Assembly (NCBI RefSeq): GCF_000152845.1 | Contig: NZ_CH902584.1 | Location: forward strand, 732,620 to 796,619 | Direction: 5' to 3' | DNA: 64,000 bases | Source of the DNA: Roseovarius sp. 217 | Lineage (GTDB): Bacteria > Pseudomonadota > Alphaproteobacteria > Rhodobacterales > Rhodobacteraceae | Shown: piece by piece, positions 18,277-27,347 of the stretch | Layout of the letters: each line of letters opens with the position of its first letter | How positions within the stretch are numbered: the stretch's first letter is position 1 | Position numbers and translations under genes: made by a program | Notes under the pieces: generated by a model | The model's database searches: none | The model's input: only the letters and a program-made list of their open reading frames with translations | Told to the model about the DNA's origin: nothing

Positions 18277-19790
18277 CAGGCGATTTGCTGACCGTCTCGG
18301 GCTTGACCAAGGCCTATCCGGGGGTTGTCGCGAATGACGCCGTGTCCTTTGTCATCCGCGAGGGCGAGGTGCATGCGCTCTTGGGCGAAAATGGCGCGGG
18401 TAAATCGACCTTGGTCAAGATGATCTATGGCCTTGTAAAGCCCGACAGCGGAGTGATGACCTTGCGTGGCGCGCCCTATGCGCCGCCTGATCCTCACCGC
18501 GCGCGAACATCGGGCGTGGCGATGGTGTTCCAGCATTTCTCGCTCTTCGAGGCCATGAACGTTGCCGAGAATGTTGCACTTGGGATGGAAAACCCTCCGC
18601 CCCTTCGCGATCTGGCGGCTAGGATTCGGGACGTATCCGAGACCTATGGCCTGCCACTTGATCCACATCGGATCGTGGGGGATCTCTCGGCGGGGGAACG
18701 GCAACGCGTGGAGATTATTCGCTGTCTTTTGCAGAGTCCGCGCCTGTTGATCATGGATGAACCCACGTCGGTGCTCACTCCGCAAGAGGTCGGTATCTTG
18801 TTTCAAACTCTGCGCAAGCTGACGGCTGAAGGTGTGGCCATCCTTTACATCTCGCATAAACTGGAAGAGATCCGCGCCCTGTGCGATCATGCCACGATCC
18901 TGCGTCAGGGGCGCAATGTGGGGACCTGTGTGCCGCGCGACACCCCCGCGCGCGCGATGGCGGAAATGATGGTGGGTTCAGCCTTTGCCGCTCCGGCTCG
19001 AACCGATCGCGAGATGGGGGCCGTCGCGTTGGAAGTGGCTGACCTGTCGGTTGCAGCGACGGGACAGTTTGGCACGTCCCTTAGAGCTGTTACCTTTGCA
19101 GTCCGCGCCGGGGAGGTACTTGGAATTGGTGGTGTCGCGGGCAATGGACAGGATGAATTACTTGCCGCGCTCTCGGGTGAAATGCCGGTCGCGGCGGGGG
19201 CAGTCCGATTGTGGGGGGAACCCATCGGGCAAATGGGGCCGGCGGCGCGCCGTGTCCTTGGCCTTTTGACCGCGCCAGAGGAACGACTGGGCCACGCGGC
19301 GGCCCCTGATATGAGCCTGACGGAAAACGCGATCCTAACGGCAGCTGCCCGTGAGCATCTGATGCATCGCGGCTTTCTCAGATGGGGCGCGGCAGAGGCC
19401 TTTACCCGGCGGATCATTTCGGCGTTTGACGTCCGCACACCGGGACCAAGCACTGCTGCGCGGGCTTTGTCCGGGGGAAACTTGCAAAAGTTCGTTATCG
19501 GCAGAGAAGTCTTGCAGCGACCTGAGGTTCTGGTCGTCAACCAGCCGACATGGGGGGTTGATGCGGCAGCGGCAGCGGCGATCCGTCAGGCGCTGCTGGA
19601 TCTCGCGGCGGGTGGCGCAGCCGTGATTTGCATCAGTCAGGACCTTGATGAACTGATGGAAATCTCTGACCGGTTCGGCGCATTGAATGAAGGACGACTG
19701 TCCGAGATACAGTCCACGCATGGCCTCAGTGTCGAGGCGGTCGGATTGATGATGGGTGGCGCACATGGCATGGAGGTGGCGCATGTGTGA
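18273..19790 (+). CDS. BMP-type ABC transporter ATP-binding protein (nucleoside/purine import)
   Basis: A 505-residue tandem-NBD ATPase of the simple-sugar/nucleoside class. The first domain has a full Walker A (GENGAGKST), signature LSAGERQRVEI and Walker B LLIMDEPTSVL. The second has a degenerate P-loop (GVAGNGQDEL) and signature LSGGNLQKFVI, as usual in this class. GTG start with AAGGAG 6 bases upstream. With the two permeases and the BMP-family binding protein downstream it forms a complete importer. Its place after xdh genes points to purines or nucleosides as substrate (inference). Confidence 0.92.
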   Translation: MTGDLLTVSGLTKAYPGVVANDAVSFVIREGEVHALLGENGAGKSTLVKMIYGLVKPDSGVMTLRGAPYAPPDPHRARTSGVAMVFQHFSLFEAMNVAENVALGMENPPPLRDLAARIRDVSETYGLPLDPHRIVGDLSAGERQRVEIIRCLLQSPRLLIMDEPTSVLTPQEVGILFQTLRKLTAEGVAILYISHKLEEIRALCDHATILRQGRNVGTCVPRDTPARAMAEMMVGSAFAAPARTDREMGAVALEVADLSVAATGQFGTSLRAVTFAVRAGEVLGIGGVAGNGQDELLAALSGEMPVAAGAVRLWGEPIGQMGPAARRVLGLLTAPEERLGHAAAPDMSLTENAILTAAAREHLMHRGFLRWGAAEAFTRRIISAFDVRTPGPSTAARALSGGNLQKFVIGREVLQRPEVLVVNQPTWGVDAAAAAAIRQALLDLAAGGAAVICISQDLDELMEISDRFGALNEGRLSEIQSTHGLSVEAVGLMMGGAHGMEVAHV

Positions 19791-19883
19791 TCCGTCAAAT
19801 TTGAGTGTATACAGAACGATGAAAGGGCAAGACTTGTCCTCTTTCTTTAACCTGCGTGAGCCCGAACGCACAGCAGGGGTCAC

Positions 19884-20966
19884 ATGCTGAAGCTCGAAAA
19901 GCGCCCGCAGCCCTCGCGGCTCTGGACCTGGGTCACGCCGATATTGGCGGTGGTGATCACCATGCTTGCCGGTGGCGCACTCTTTGCAGCTTTGGGGCAA
20001 GATCCGGTTGAAGCAATCTCAACAATTTTCTGGCAGCCGCTCTTTGGCGAGTTTGCATTCTATTACCGCCCACAGCTTCTGATCAAAGGCGCTCCGTTGG
20101 TGCTCATCGCCATTGGCCTCAGTCTCGGATTTCGCGCGGGCATTTGGAATATCGGAGCCGAGGGGCAATATATCGTAGGCGCACTCGCAGGTGCGGGCGT
20201 TGGGCTGGCGTTCTATCCGACAGAGAGTTGGGTAATCTTTCCACTGATGGTGCTCGCGGGCGCGATCGGGGGCTGGGTTTGGGGGACAATTCCGGCCCTT
20301 CTCAAGCTGAAATTTGGCACCAATGAAATCCTTGTCTCGTTGATGCTGGTCTATGTAGCAGAGCAATTGCTGGCCGCGATGGCGCTCGGGTTGATGAAGA
20401 ACCCTGAGGGACGCGGGTTCCCCGGGTCACGCAATTTTCGGCAGTATGAGAGCGCCCATAATGCAGAACTGATCACCGGCACAGGCATGCATTGGGGGGT
20501 TGTTGCTGCGATGATCGCGGTGATACTGGCCTATGTCCTGCTCAGTCGTCACATCTTGGGCTATCATATTCGGCTTGCGGGTCAGGCTCCCAAGGCGGCC
20601 CGTTTCGCGGGTGTGCGCTCTGCACGGCTGATCCTGTTCTGTTTGGGCACGTCGGGCGCTTTGGCAGGATTGGCGGGAATGTTCGAGGTATCTGGACCTG
20701 CTGGTCAAGTGAGCATTGATTTCAACGTTGGGTATGGGTTCACTGCGATCATCGTGGCCTTTCTGGGTCGGTTGCACCCTTTAGGTATTCTCTTGGCCGG
20801 CACCCTGTTGGCCTTGACCTATATCGGCGGCGAGTTGGCGCAATCCAACATGGGCCTGCCCGCCGCCGCCATCCAACTCTTTCAAGGGATGCTGCTGTTT
20901 TTCCTGTTGGCGGTGGACGTGCTGACCAATTTTCGCGTCCGGCTCTCACGACCGGAGGTGGCATGA
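19884..20966 (+). CDS. ABC transporter permease (BMP/nucleoside type), subunit 1
   Basis: A 360-residue inner-membrane permease of the BPD_transp_2 family with about nine to ten hydrophobic segments. The core signature GANLSLGFRAGIWNIG-like region is seen as LSLGFRAGIWNIGAEGQY near residues 80-97, and a second landmark is KFGTNEILVSLMLVYV. The gene overlaps the next permease by 4 bases. The 93-base gap to the ATPase gene shows no feature. Confidence 0.92.
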   Translation: MLKLEKRPQPSRLWTWVTPILAVVITMLAGGALFAALGQDPVEAISTIFWQPLFGEFAFYYRPQLLIKGAPLVLIAIGLSLGFRAGIWNIGAEGQYIVGALAGAGVGLAFYPTESWVIFPLMVLAGAIGGWVWGTIPALLKLKFGTNEILVSLMLVYVAEQLLAAMALGLMKNPEGRGFPGSRNFRQYESAHNAELITGTGMHWGVVAAMIAVILAYVLLSRHILGYHIRLAGQAPKAARFAGVRSARLILFCLGTSGALAGLAGMFEVSGPAGQVSIDFNVGYGFTAIIVAFLGRLHPLGILLAGTLLALTYIGGELAQSNMGLPAAAIQLFQGMLLFFLLAVDVLTNFRVRLSRPEVA

Positions 20967-21886
20967 TGATCTTGTCTTCTATTGATCCGGTGCTGCTTCT
21001 GGCTTCGCTCATGGTCGCTTCTACCCCGATCCTGCTCGCGGCCTTGGGTGAGTTGGTGGTCGAGCGGGCAGGCGTGCTCAACCTTGGGGTTGAGGGGATG
21101 ATGATCACGGGCGCCATCTGCGGTTTTGCAATGGCGGTGAATACAGGCTCGCCGCTTGTCGGATTTATCGCAGCCGCCGCAGGGGGGGCCGTGCTGGCGC
21201 TTCTCTTCGCGCTTTTGACGCAATTTGCTTTGGCCAATCAGGTGGCAAGTGGCCTTGCGCTGACACTCTTTGGCCTTGGCCTCTCGTCCCTGCTTGGGCA
21301 AGGCTATGTCGGGATAAAGCCACCACCTACCGCGCGGCTCGACCTGCCCATCCTGAGCGATCTGCCCTTGGTCGGCAGGGTGCTCTTTTCCCATGACCTG
21401 ATGGTCTATTTCGCCCTAGCCCTTGTGGCTCTGGTCTGGGCGCTCTTGAAATACACGCGCGCCGGGCTGATCCTGCGCGCGGTGGGCGAGAACCATGAGG
21501 CCGCCCACGCGCTTGGCTACAAGGTGGTGCGCATCCGTATTCTGGCGATCCTGTTTGGCGGGGCTTGCGCCGGGCTTGGGGGCGCCTACCTGAGCCTTGT
21601 TCGTGTGCCGCAATGGACTGAAGGCATGACCTCTGGTGCGGGCTGGATCGCACTGGCGCTCGTGGTCTTTGCCTCTTGGAAGGCCGGACGGGTTCTACTG
21701 GGGGCCTGGCTCTTTGGCGGGGTTTCAGTGCTGCAACTCAATCTGCAGGCTGCGGGCCTTGCCATTCCGGTCGAATATCTTTCCATGTCGCCCTACTTGA
21801 TCACCATCCTCGTGCTGGTCATCATGTCGGCAGACAAATCCCGCGCGCCCGCCTCACTGGGCCGCATCTTTCACGCCTCGCAATAA
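20963..21886 (+). CDS. ABC transporter permease (BMP/nucleoside type), subunit 2
   Basis: A 307-residue permease, the usual shorter partner of the preceding one. The family landmark ERAGVLNLGVEGMM is near residue 35, and VGENHEAAHALGYKV is the cytosolic EAA-like loop near residue 175 that should contact the ATPase. It starts inside the end of the preceding gene (ATGATG), so the two are translated together. Confidence 0.92.
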   Translation: MMILSSIDPVLLLASLMVASTPILLAALGELVVERAGVLNLGVEGMMITGAICGFAMAVNTGSPLVGFIAAAAGGAVLALLFALLTQFALANQVASGLALTLFGLGLSSLLGQGYVGIKPPPTARLDLPILSDLPLVGRVLFSHDLMVYFALALVALVWALLKYTRAGLILRAVGENHEAAHALGYKVVRIRILAILFGGACAGLGGAYLSLVRVPQWTEGMTSGAGWIALALVVFASWKAGRVLLGAWLFGGVSVLQLNLQAAGLAIPVEYLSMSPYLITILVLVIMSADKSRAPASLGRIFHASQ

Positions 21887-21912
21887 GATCACACCAAAAG
21901 ATCACACCAAAA
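21887..21912 (+). repeat. 13-base tandem repeat before the binding-protein gene
   Basis: GATCACACCAAAA occurs twice head to tail (21887-21899, 21900-21912), with a degenerate third unit (AATCACAAC) following. It starts immediately after the permease stop and lies 22 bases before the binding-protein start. It might set expression of the binding protein relative to the permeases, or simply be slippage. Confidence 0.55.
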
Positions 21913-21934
21913 AATCACAACAGGGAGACCCCGA

Positions 21935-23008
21935 ATGAAACTCACGCATCTACTGACCTCAGCCGCCTTGGCGCTTGGTCTGGCAAGCGCCGCCGTGGCG
22001 CAGGACAAGACCAAAGTCGGCTTTATCTACGTGGGCCCCATCGGTGATGGCGGCTGGACCTATGAGCATGACAAGGGGCGTCTGGCGGTTGAGGCGCATT
22101 TCGGCGATGCCGTCGAAACCGTCTATCAAGAGAGCGTGCCCGAGGGTGCCGATGCCGAGCGCGCCATCACGCAGATGGCGTTGCAGGGCGCGGACCTGAT
22201 CTTCACCACCTCCTTTGGCTTTATGGAGCCGACGCTGGCGGTGGCCGAGAAATTCCCGGATGTGAAATTCGAGCATGCCACCGGCTACAAGACGCTGCCC
22301 AATGTCTCGACCTATTCCGCCCGTTTCTACGAGGGGCGCGCGGTGCAGGGCCATATCGCGGGCAAGATGACCAAGTCGAACATCGTGGGCTATATCGCCT
22401 CTTACCCCATCCCCGAGGTCATTCGCGGTATCAACTCGGCCTATATCCATGCGAAAAAGGTCAACCCGGATGTCGAGTTCAAGATCATCTGGGCCTACAC
22501 ATGGTTTGATCCCGCCAAAGAGGCCGACGCCGCCACCGCGCTGATCGAGCAGGGTGCCGATGTGATCCTGCAACACACCGATTCCACCGCCCCACAGGCC
22601 GCCGCCGAGAAGGCGGGCAATGTCGTGACCTTCGGGCAGGCCTCGGACATGAGCGAATACGCCCCGTTCCCGCGCGTGTCGTCGATCATCGACAACTGGG
22701 CGCCCTATTACATCGCCCGCACGCAGGCGGTGATGGATGGCACCTGGGAGAGCACGCAGACATGGGACGGCATCGGGCCGGGTATGGTCGGCATTGGTGA
22801 GATTTCCGATGCGGTGCCCGCTGAGGTGAAGGAAGAGGCGCTGGCGCTCAAGGCTGCCATGGCCGACGGCAGCTATCACCCCTTCAGCGGCCCGCTCAAC
22901 AAGCAAGATGGCAGTGTCTGGCTGGCAGAGGGTGCTGTGGCAGATGACGGCACACTGCTAGGCATGGATTTCTACGTCGAAGGGCTGACCGGCGAGATCC
23001 CCAACTGA
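21935..23008 (+). CDS. BMP family ABC transporter substrate-binding protein
   Basis: A 357-residue periplasmic binding protein with signal peptide ending LGLASAAVAQ. The BMP/Med family start KVGFIYVGPIGDGGWTYEHDKG follows, with GFIASYPIPEV-like YIASYPIPEVIRGIN near residue 150 and the DSTAPQAAAE segment near residue 215. Homologues bind nucleosides, purines or related ligands. GGGAG lies before the ATG. Last gene of the importer operon; a terminator follows. Confidence 0.92.
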   Translation: MKLTHLLTSAALALGLASAAVAQDKTKVGFIYVGPIGDGGWTYEHDKGRLAVEAHFGDAVETVYQESVPEGADAERAITQMALQGADLIFTTSFGFMEPTLAVAEKFPDVKFEHATGYKTLPNVSTYSARFYEGRAVQGHIAGKMTKSNIVGYIASYPIPEVIRGINSAYIHAKKVNPDVEFKIIWAYTWFDPAKEADAATALIEQGADVILQHTDSTAPQAAAEKAGNVVTFGQASDMSEYAPFPRVSSIIDNWAPYYIARTQAVMDGTWESTQTWDGIGPGMVGIGEISDAVPAEVKEEALALKAAMADGSYHPFSGPLNKQDGSVWLAEGAVADDGTLLGMDFYVEGLTGEIPN

Positions 23009-23032
23009 GTAGCTGAAACCCAAAGCATCATG

Positions 23033-23062
23033 GCCCCGCCAGCCTAGGCGGGGCTTCTATTT
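23033..23062 (+). terminator. Terminator of the importer operon
   Basis: GCCCCGCC (23033-23040) and GGCGGGGC (23047-23054) form a perfect 8-base stem with a 6-base loop followed by TTCTATTT. It lies 25 bases after the binding-protein stop, and 14 bases from the convergent pmtA stop. Confidence 0.82.
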
Positions 23063-23075
23063 CCTGTGTATGGCG

Positions 23076-23696
23076 TCAGTTTAAACGTTTCTCTAGGACC
23101 AAGAGCGTCATCATGCTCATTGGTGGCAACTCTCGGCGCTCGATCACGCGGAGGCGCGGATCTTGCAACACGCTCTCGATTTCGAAATCCGAATGCCACC
23201 CAAGCAGATTTTCGAGCGGCGCTGCCGCCCGTGCCAAACCTGCCCACACGCCGCGTTCATGCTTGAAATGGTTGGTTATGATCACCTGACCACCGGGGCG
23301 CAACACGCGCGCGATCTCTGACATGACTGCCTCAGGCTCCGGCACGACCGAAAGCACATGCATCGCCGCCACCATGTCAAAGGTGTTGTCCTCAAAATCC
23401 AGACGTCGCGCATCCATTTGATGCAGAGAGCCCACATGGTTAAGGTCATGCCGTGCCACCCGCGCACGCGCCTTGCGCAACATTTCCTCGCTGTAATCTA
23501 TGCCAGTCACCCGCAGCGCACGGTCATAAGCCTCTAAGGAAAGACCAGTGCCAACACCGACTTCAAGCACATGACCGCCACGGTCGTTGATATGGCGCAC
23601 TGCGGCACGACGTCCCGCATGGGTTATCCGACCGAAAGTCGCGTCATAAACCGGTGCCCATCGGGCATAGGAATTTCGTACCGCGTCAAGATCCAT
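23076..23696 (-). CDS. pmtA: Phosphatidylethanolamine N-methyltransferase, Rhodobacter type
   Basis: A 206-residue class I SAM methyltransferase. The SAM motif LEVGVGTGLSLEAY is near residue 44, the acidic GIDYSEEMLRKARARV follows, and IARVLRPGGQVIITNHF is near residue 130. It resembles PmtA of Rhodobacter, which methylates phosphatidylethanolamine three times to phosphatidylcholine. Context supports this: it is the last gene of psd-pssA-pmtA, which makes the substrate lipid. A UbiE-like quinone methyltransferase is the alternative but less likely here. Confidence 0.85.
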   Translation of the reverse strand: MDLDAVRNSYARWAPVYDATFGRITHAGRRAAVRHINDRGGHVLEVGVGTGLSLEAYDRALRVTGIDYSEEMLRKARARVARHDLNHVGSLHQMDARRLDFEDNTFDMVAAMHVLSVVPEPEAVMSEIARVLRPGGQVIITNHFKHERGVWAGLARAAAPLENLLGWHSDFEIESVLQDPRLRVIERRELPPMSMMTLLVLEKRLN

Positions 23697-23716
23697 TGCT
23701 AACCTTTCCGAATTCT

Positions 23717-24472
23717 TCAGTCAGAGCCTTCACCGGGATACCAGACCAATGCCGCCCAGATTACGACTGCGACATAGGCCAGACACATTACGATCAACGC
23801 AGCCCAAGTGAAGATTACGAGAGCGGCAGCCACGCAGGCAAAGGCGAGAAGGAAGAATTTAACATTCTCCCGCGAAATCTTGGTCCGTTTGAAGGACCAC
23901 ACCGGTACTGGCGAGATCATCAAGAGGCCGACCCCGGCCATGTAAATTCCAACGATTAAAGCCGGAGGGTGTGGTAGTCCCGGAACCGCAAAGGTCACAA
24001 ACATCGGCAGCATCGCCAGGAGCGCGCCTGCTGGGGAAGGCAAGCCTTGAAAATAGGCTCCGGACCCGCCTTTGGCGCCCTCTTCCCTAGAGCTTACGTT
24101 AAACCGCGCCAATCGCATCACGCAGCAGACTGCAAAGAAGAGCACTGCAATCCAGCCCGCTTGGCGAGTGTCCTGTAGACCCCAATAATAAATCACCAGC
24201 GGCGCGGCGACGCCGAAATTGACGAAATCCGCCAACGAATCGAGTTCTGCGCCCATGGCGCTCGAACTCCGCAAGAGCCGTGCGAGACGACCATCAAGAC
24301 CGTCAAGCACACCAGCGATAAGCAAAAGCTGCACCGCGCGCACATAATCGCCCTGCACACCTAACCGGATAGCCGTGACGCCCGCACAGATCGCAGCAAC
24401 GGTCAACATGTTCGGCAGGAGTTGCGCCAGAGTGACCTCTTTGCGTGCCTTCGGCTCCGGCTCTGGGGTCAT
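23717..24472 (-). CDS. pssA: CDP-diacylglycerol--serine O-phosphatidyltransferase
   Basis: An integral membrane enzyme of 251 residues making phosphatidylserine from CDP-diacylglycerol and serine. The CDP-alcohol phosphotransferase signature is complete near residues 58-82: DGRLAR, then GAELDSLAD with the catalytic Asp residues. Several hydrophobic segments follow. It overlaps psd by 4 bases and is 20 bases upstream of pmtA. Confidence 0.94.
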   Translation of the reverse strand: MTPEPEPKARKEVTLAQLLPNMLTVAAICAGVTAIRLGVQGDYVRAVQLLLIAGVLDGLDGRLARLLRSSSAMGAELDSLADFVNFGVAAPLVIYYWGLQDTRQAGWIAVLFFAVCCVMRLARFNVSSREEGAKGGSGAYFQGLPSPAGALLAMLPMFVTFAVPGLPHPPALIVGIYMAGVGLLMISPVPVWSFKRTKISRENVKFFLLAFACVAAALVIFTWAALIVMCLAYVAVVIWAALVWYPGEGSD

Positions 24473-25131
24473 TTGTCCAACTCCGCGATCACGGTTTCGC
24501 CGGCGACCATGGTCTGACCTACGCGCACACTTGGAGACACGCCTTCGGGCAGATAGACATCAAGACGTGAGCCAAAGCGGATCAGACCGAAGCGTTCCCC
24601 GCGTCCAAGATGGGTGCCGGGCTTTACGAAACAGACAATCCGCCGGGCCACGAGACCTGCGATTTGCACCACAGGCAAGAGCCGCCCGTCCGCCATCTCG
24701 ATTACCACGCCGTTGCGTTCGTTATCCGCGCTCGCCTTGTCGAGCGAGGCGTTGAAGAACTTGCCGGGACGATACGCAACAGCGCTGACCCTGCCAGCGA
24801 CGGGCGCGCGGTTGATGTGGCAGTTAAAGACGCTCATGAACACGCTGACACGGGTCAGAGGAGTGGCAGGTAGTCCCAACTCGGTGGGTGGCACTGCCGG
24901 TTCAATCAGGGACACAATCCCATCGGCTGGGCTGATGATCAGGCCGGGGCGTTCTGGGGTCACGCGCTCGGGGTCGCGAAAGAAATAGTAGCACCAGACA
25001 GTGAGGCCCGCGCCGATCCAGCCCAGAACATCCCAGATCATGAAAAGCCCGAGAGTGACGAGCGCAAAGATCGCCACGAACTTGCGCCCCTCAGGGTGCA
25101 TCGGCTTGATGAAGGTTTCATGCATTTTCAT
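24469..25131 (-). CDS. psd: Phosphatidylserine decarboxylase, short form
   Basis: A 220-residue proenzyme that decarboxylates phosphatidylserine to phosphatidylethanolamine. Residues 22-55 form a membrane hairpin. Conserved segments include [18 protein letters not shown] [13 protein letters not shown] and [14 protein letters not shown]. The self-cleavage site that makes the pyruvoyl group is the Gly-Ser of [12 protein letters not shown] near residue 188. AAGGAG lies before the ATG. First gene of the lipid operon; its leader faces the aldo/keto reductase gene. Confidence 0.94.
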   Translation of the reverse strand: MKMHETFIKPMHPEGRKFVAIFALVTLGLFMIWDVLGWIGAGLTVWCYYFFRDPERVTPERPGLIISPADGIVSLIEPAVPPTELGLPATPLTRVSVFMSVFNCHINRAPVAGRVSAVAYRPGKFFNASLDKASADNERNGVVIEMADGRLLPVVQIAGLVARRIVCFVKPGTHLGRGERFGLIRFGSRLDVYLPEGVSPSVRVGQTMVAGETVIAELDK

Positions 25132-25244
25132 GCGGTGGCGCTCCTTGCGGCGATATCAGTCATCCTTAACCGCCTAAGGCCCCAGTCTTCAACATGCAAG
25201 GTGACAGCTTTTCTTTGCCGCATCTGCGTGGCAATCTCTGCCGT

Positions 25245-26180
25245 ATGAAAACACACATCACCTCCCCCGATGGAACCCCGGCCAGCCGCTTTGCCTTTGG
25301 TACGATGCAATTCGGCGATGCCGCGGACGAGGCCGCATCGCGGGCCATGTTTGACGTGTGCCTTGACGCAGGCATCACGCATTTCGACACGGCACATCTT
25401 TATACAGACGGGGCCGCGGAAACCCTCTTGGGTCGGTTCGCCGCGTCCTGTCGCGAGCGGCTGACCATTGCCACCAAGGTCGGCTATTCCGGCGGGGCGG
25501 GGCGCGAAAACATTCTCGCGCAGTTCGATATCTCCCGCCAACGTCTTGCTATGGACAAGGTCGAGATCCTCTACCTGCACCGCTTTGATCCCGATACACC
25601 GCTGGAGGAAACGCTGGAAACCTTTGCCGAGTTGCGCGCGCGTGGTCAGATAGACCATGTCGGCCTGTCGAATTTCGCCGCGTGGCAGGTGATGAAGGCT
25701 GCCTGCATCGCCGCGCGCTTCGACCTCACGATCTCGATCCTGCAACCGATGTATAGTCTCGTGAAACGGCAGGCCGAGGTTGAAATCCTGCCGATGGCCG
25801 CCTCCGAGGGGATGGTGGTGGCGGGCTATTCGCCACTCGCCGGCGGGTTGCTGACCGGTAAATACGCGCGGGGCGAAACCGGGCGGCTTACGGGCAATGA
25901 ACGCTACGCCATCCGCTATGGGCAGGGCTGGATGCAAGAGGCGGCCCTTGCCCTTGGCCAGATTGCGCAAGAGTTGGGCACGAACTCCGCGACCCTCGCG
26001 GTGGCTTGGGCGGCGCAGCACCCGGCTCACCCAGTGCCGATCATTTCCGGCCGTTCTGCCGCCCAGATTGCGCCGTCGCTGGCCGCCCTCGATTTCGAGA
26101 TGGACGCGGCACTCTATGCGCGTATTGCCGCCCTCAGCCCCGCACCGCCCCCCGCCACCGACCGGACTGAAGAGGCCTAA
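25245..26180 (+). CDS. Aldo/keto reductase
   Basis: A NADPH-type TIM-barrel oxidoreductase of 311 residues. The catalytic tetrad is visible: Asp and Tyr in HFDTAHLYTDG, Lys in IATKVGY, His in LYLHRFD. NADP-binding residues are in IISGRSAAQIAPSL near the C-terminus. Substrate unknown. ATG at 25245 (MKTHITSPDG) is chosen over an upstream in-frame ATG at 25194 because homologues start there. The following methyltransferase gene begins 4 bases after its stop. Confidence 0.88.
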   Translation: MKTHITSPDGTPASRFAFGTMQFGDAADEAASRAMFDVCLDAGITHFDTAHLYTDGAAETLLGRFAASCRERLTIATKVGYSGGAGRENILAQFDISRQRLAMDKVEILYLHRFDPDTPLEETLETFAELRARGQIDHVGLSNFAAWQVMKAACIAARFDLTISILQPMYSLVKRQAEVEILPMAASEGMVVAGYSPLAGGLLTGKYARGETGRLTGNERYAIRYGQGWMQEAALALGQIAQELGTNSATLAVAWAAQHPAHPVPIISGRSAAQIAPSLAALDFEMDAALYARIAALSPAPPPATDRTEEA

Positions 26181-26184
26181 GCGG

Positions 26185-26841
26185 ATGGAGCGCCGAACCT
26201 TGCCTCCCACGGCCTCGGTTGCGCATCCCGGCGACGGGGCCAAGTTGCACGCGCCATCGGCAGAACGTAACGCAGCAGCAATCACCCAAGCACTGGCCGA
26301 GATAGCTCCTCTGACAGGTCGCGCGCTTGAGATTGCCAGCGGAACGGGGCAGCATGCCGTGGGCTTTGCTCAGGCAATGCCCGGTCTCGACTGGCAACCG
26401 ACCGAGGTTGATCCAGAGCGGCGTGCAAGCATAGACGCATGGGTGACGGACGCTGGCTTACCCAATCTGCGCGCCTCCATCGCGCTCAATGCGATCAAAC
26501 CGGGTTGGGGCGCGGGGCAGGGTGGCCGCGCCCTGATCGTGCTCATAAACTTGTTGCATCTCATCACGACACCAGAGGCGCAAACACTGGTGCAAGAGGT
26601 GGCTTTTGCCCTTGCGCCTGGCGGGCGGTTTGCCCTCTACGGACCGTTCCTGCGGTCTGGACAGGCCACATCCGAGGGCGACGCCCGATTTCACGCGAGC
26701 CTCATCGCGCAGGACCTCGCCATCGGCTACAAGGATCTGGAGGATGTCCAGACCTGGCTGCGCACGGCGGGATTGATCCTGATCGACACCCGCGCGATGC
26801 CTGCCAACAATGTCCTCTTGATCTCCGAACGCCCCGCCTGA
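26185..26841 (+). CDS. DUF938 family class I SAM-dependent methyltransferase
   Basis: A 218-residue protein with the SAM motif ALEIASGTGQHAVGFA near residue 48, which together with the N-terminal HAPSAERNAAAI and YGPFLRSGQATSEG is diagnostic of the DUF938 family. The substrate is unknown. It follows the aldo/keto reductase by 4 bases, so the two are probably co-transcribed. Confidence 0.88.
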   Translation: MERRTLPPTASVAHPGDGAKLHAPSAERNAAAITQALAEIAPLTGRALEIASGTGQHAVGFAQAMPGLDWQPTEVDPERRASIDAWVTDAGLPNLRASIALNAIKPGWGAGQGGRALIVLINLLHLITTPEAQTLVQEVAFALAPGGRFALYGPFLRSGQATSEGDARFHASLIAQDLAIGYKDLEDVQTWLRTAGLILIDTRAMPANNVLLISERPA

Positions 26842-26911
26842 TCTGAATCAAGGCCACGGGCGATGCGGCATGGTCTCTGCCGGGACAGAAACCAGCATGG
26901 AAGGCACGCCA

Positions 26912-27250
26912 ATGAGTTGGCCAGACAAGATCGACACCACCCGGCAAGAATTGCGCGCGCTCAATGCGCTCATTCCCGACACGGCCCGCGCCTTTGGCGG
27001 GTTGGGCAAGGCCGTCAAGGAAGGCGGCACGCTTGACTTCAAGGTCAAGGAATTCGTGGCCCTCGGCATCGCAGTTGCCACCAAATGCGAACCCTGTATT
27101 GCCCTGCATATGGAGGCGCTCATTCGCACGGGTGCCACCCGCGAAGAGGTGGGCGACGTCCTGTCCATGTCGATCCAGATGGGTGGTGGTCCTGCGATGA
27201 TGTATGCCGCCAAGGCGCTCGCCTGTTTCGATGAACTGGCGGAAAACTGA
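26912..27250 (+). CDS. Carboxymuconolactone decarboxylase family (AhpD-like) protein
   Basis: A 112-residue helical protein with the AhpD-type redox motif CEPCIALHM near residue 50, that is Cys-x2-Cys followed by His. Such proteins often act as small peroxidases or disulfide reductases; the partner here is unknown. ATG at 26912 is preferred because GGAAGG lies 8 bases upstream; an in-frame ATG at 26897 would add five residues. Confidence 0.87.
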   Translation: MSWPDKIDTTRQELRALNALIPDTARAFGGLGKAVKEGGTLDFKVKEFVALGIAVATKCEPCIALHMEALIRTGATREEVGDVLSMSIQMGGGPAMMYAAKALACFDELAEN

Positions 27251-27347
27251 CCATGAGAGAGTGAGACGGCCAAATCTTCCCCTTTGTCATGATGAGGAAT
27301 CATGTTTGGCTGAATGTCAGGTTTAGTCAGTGCAGGGAGTTTGAGCG

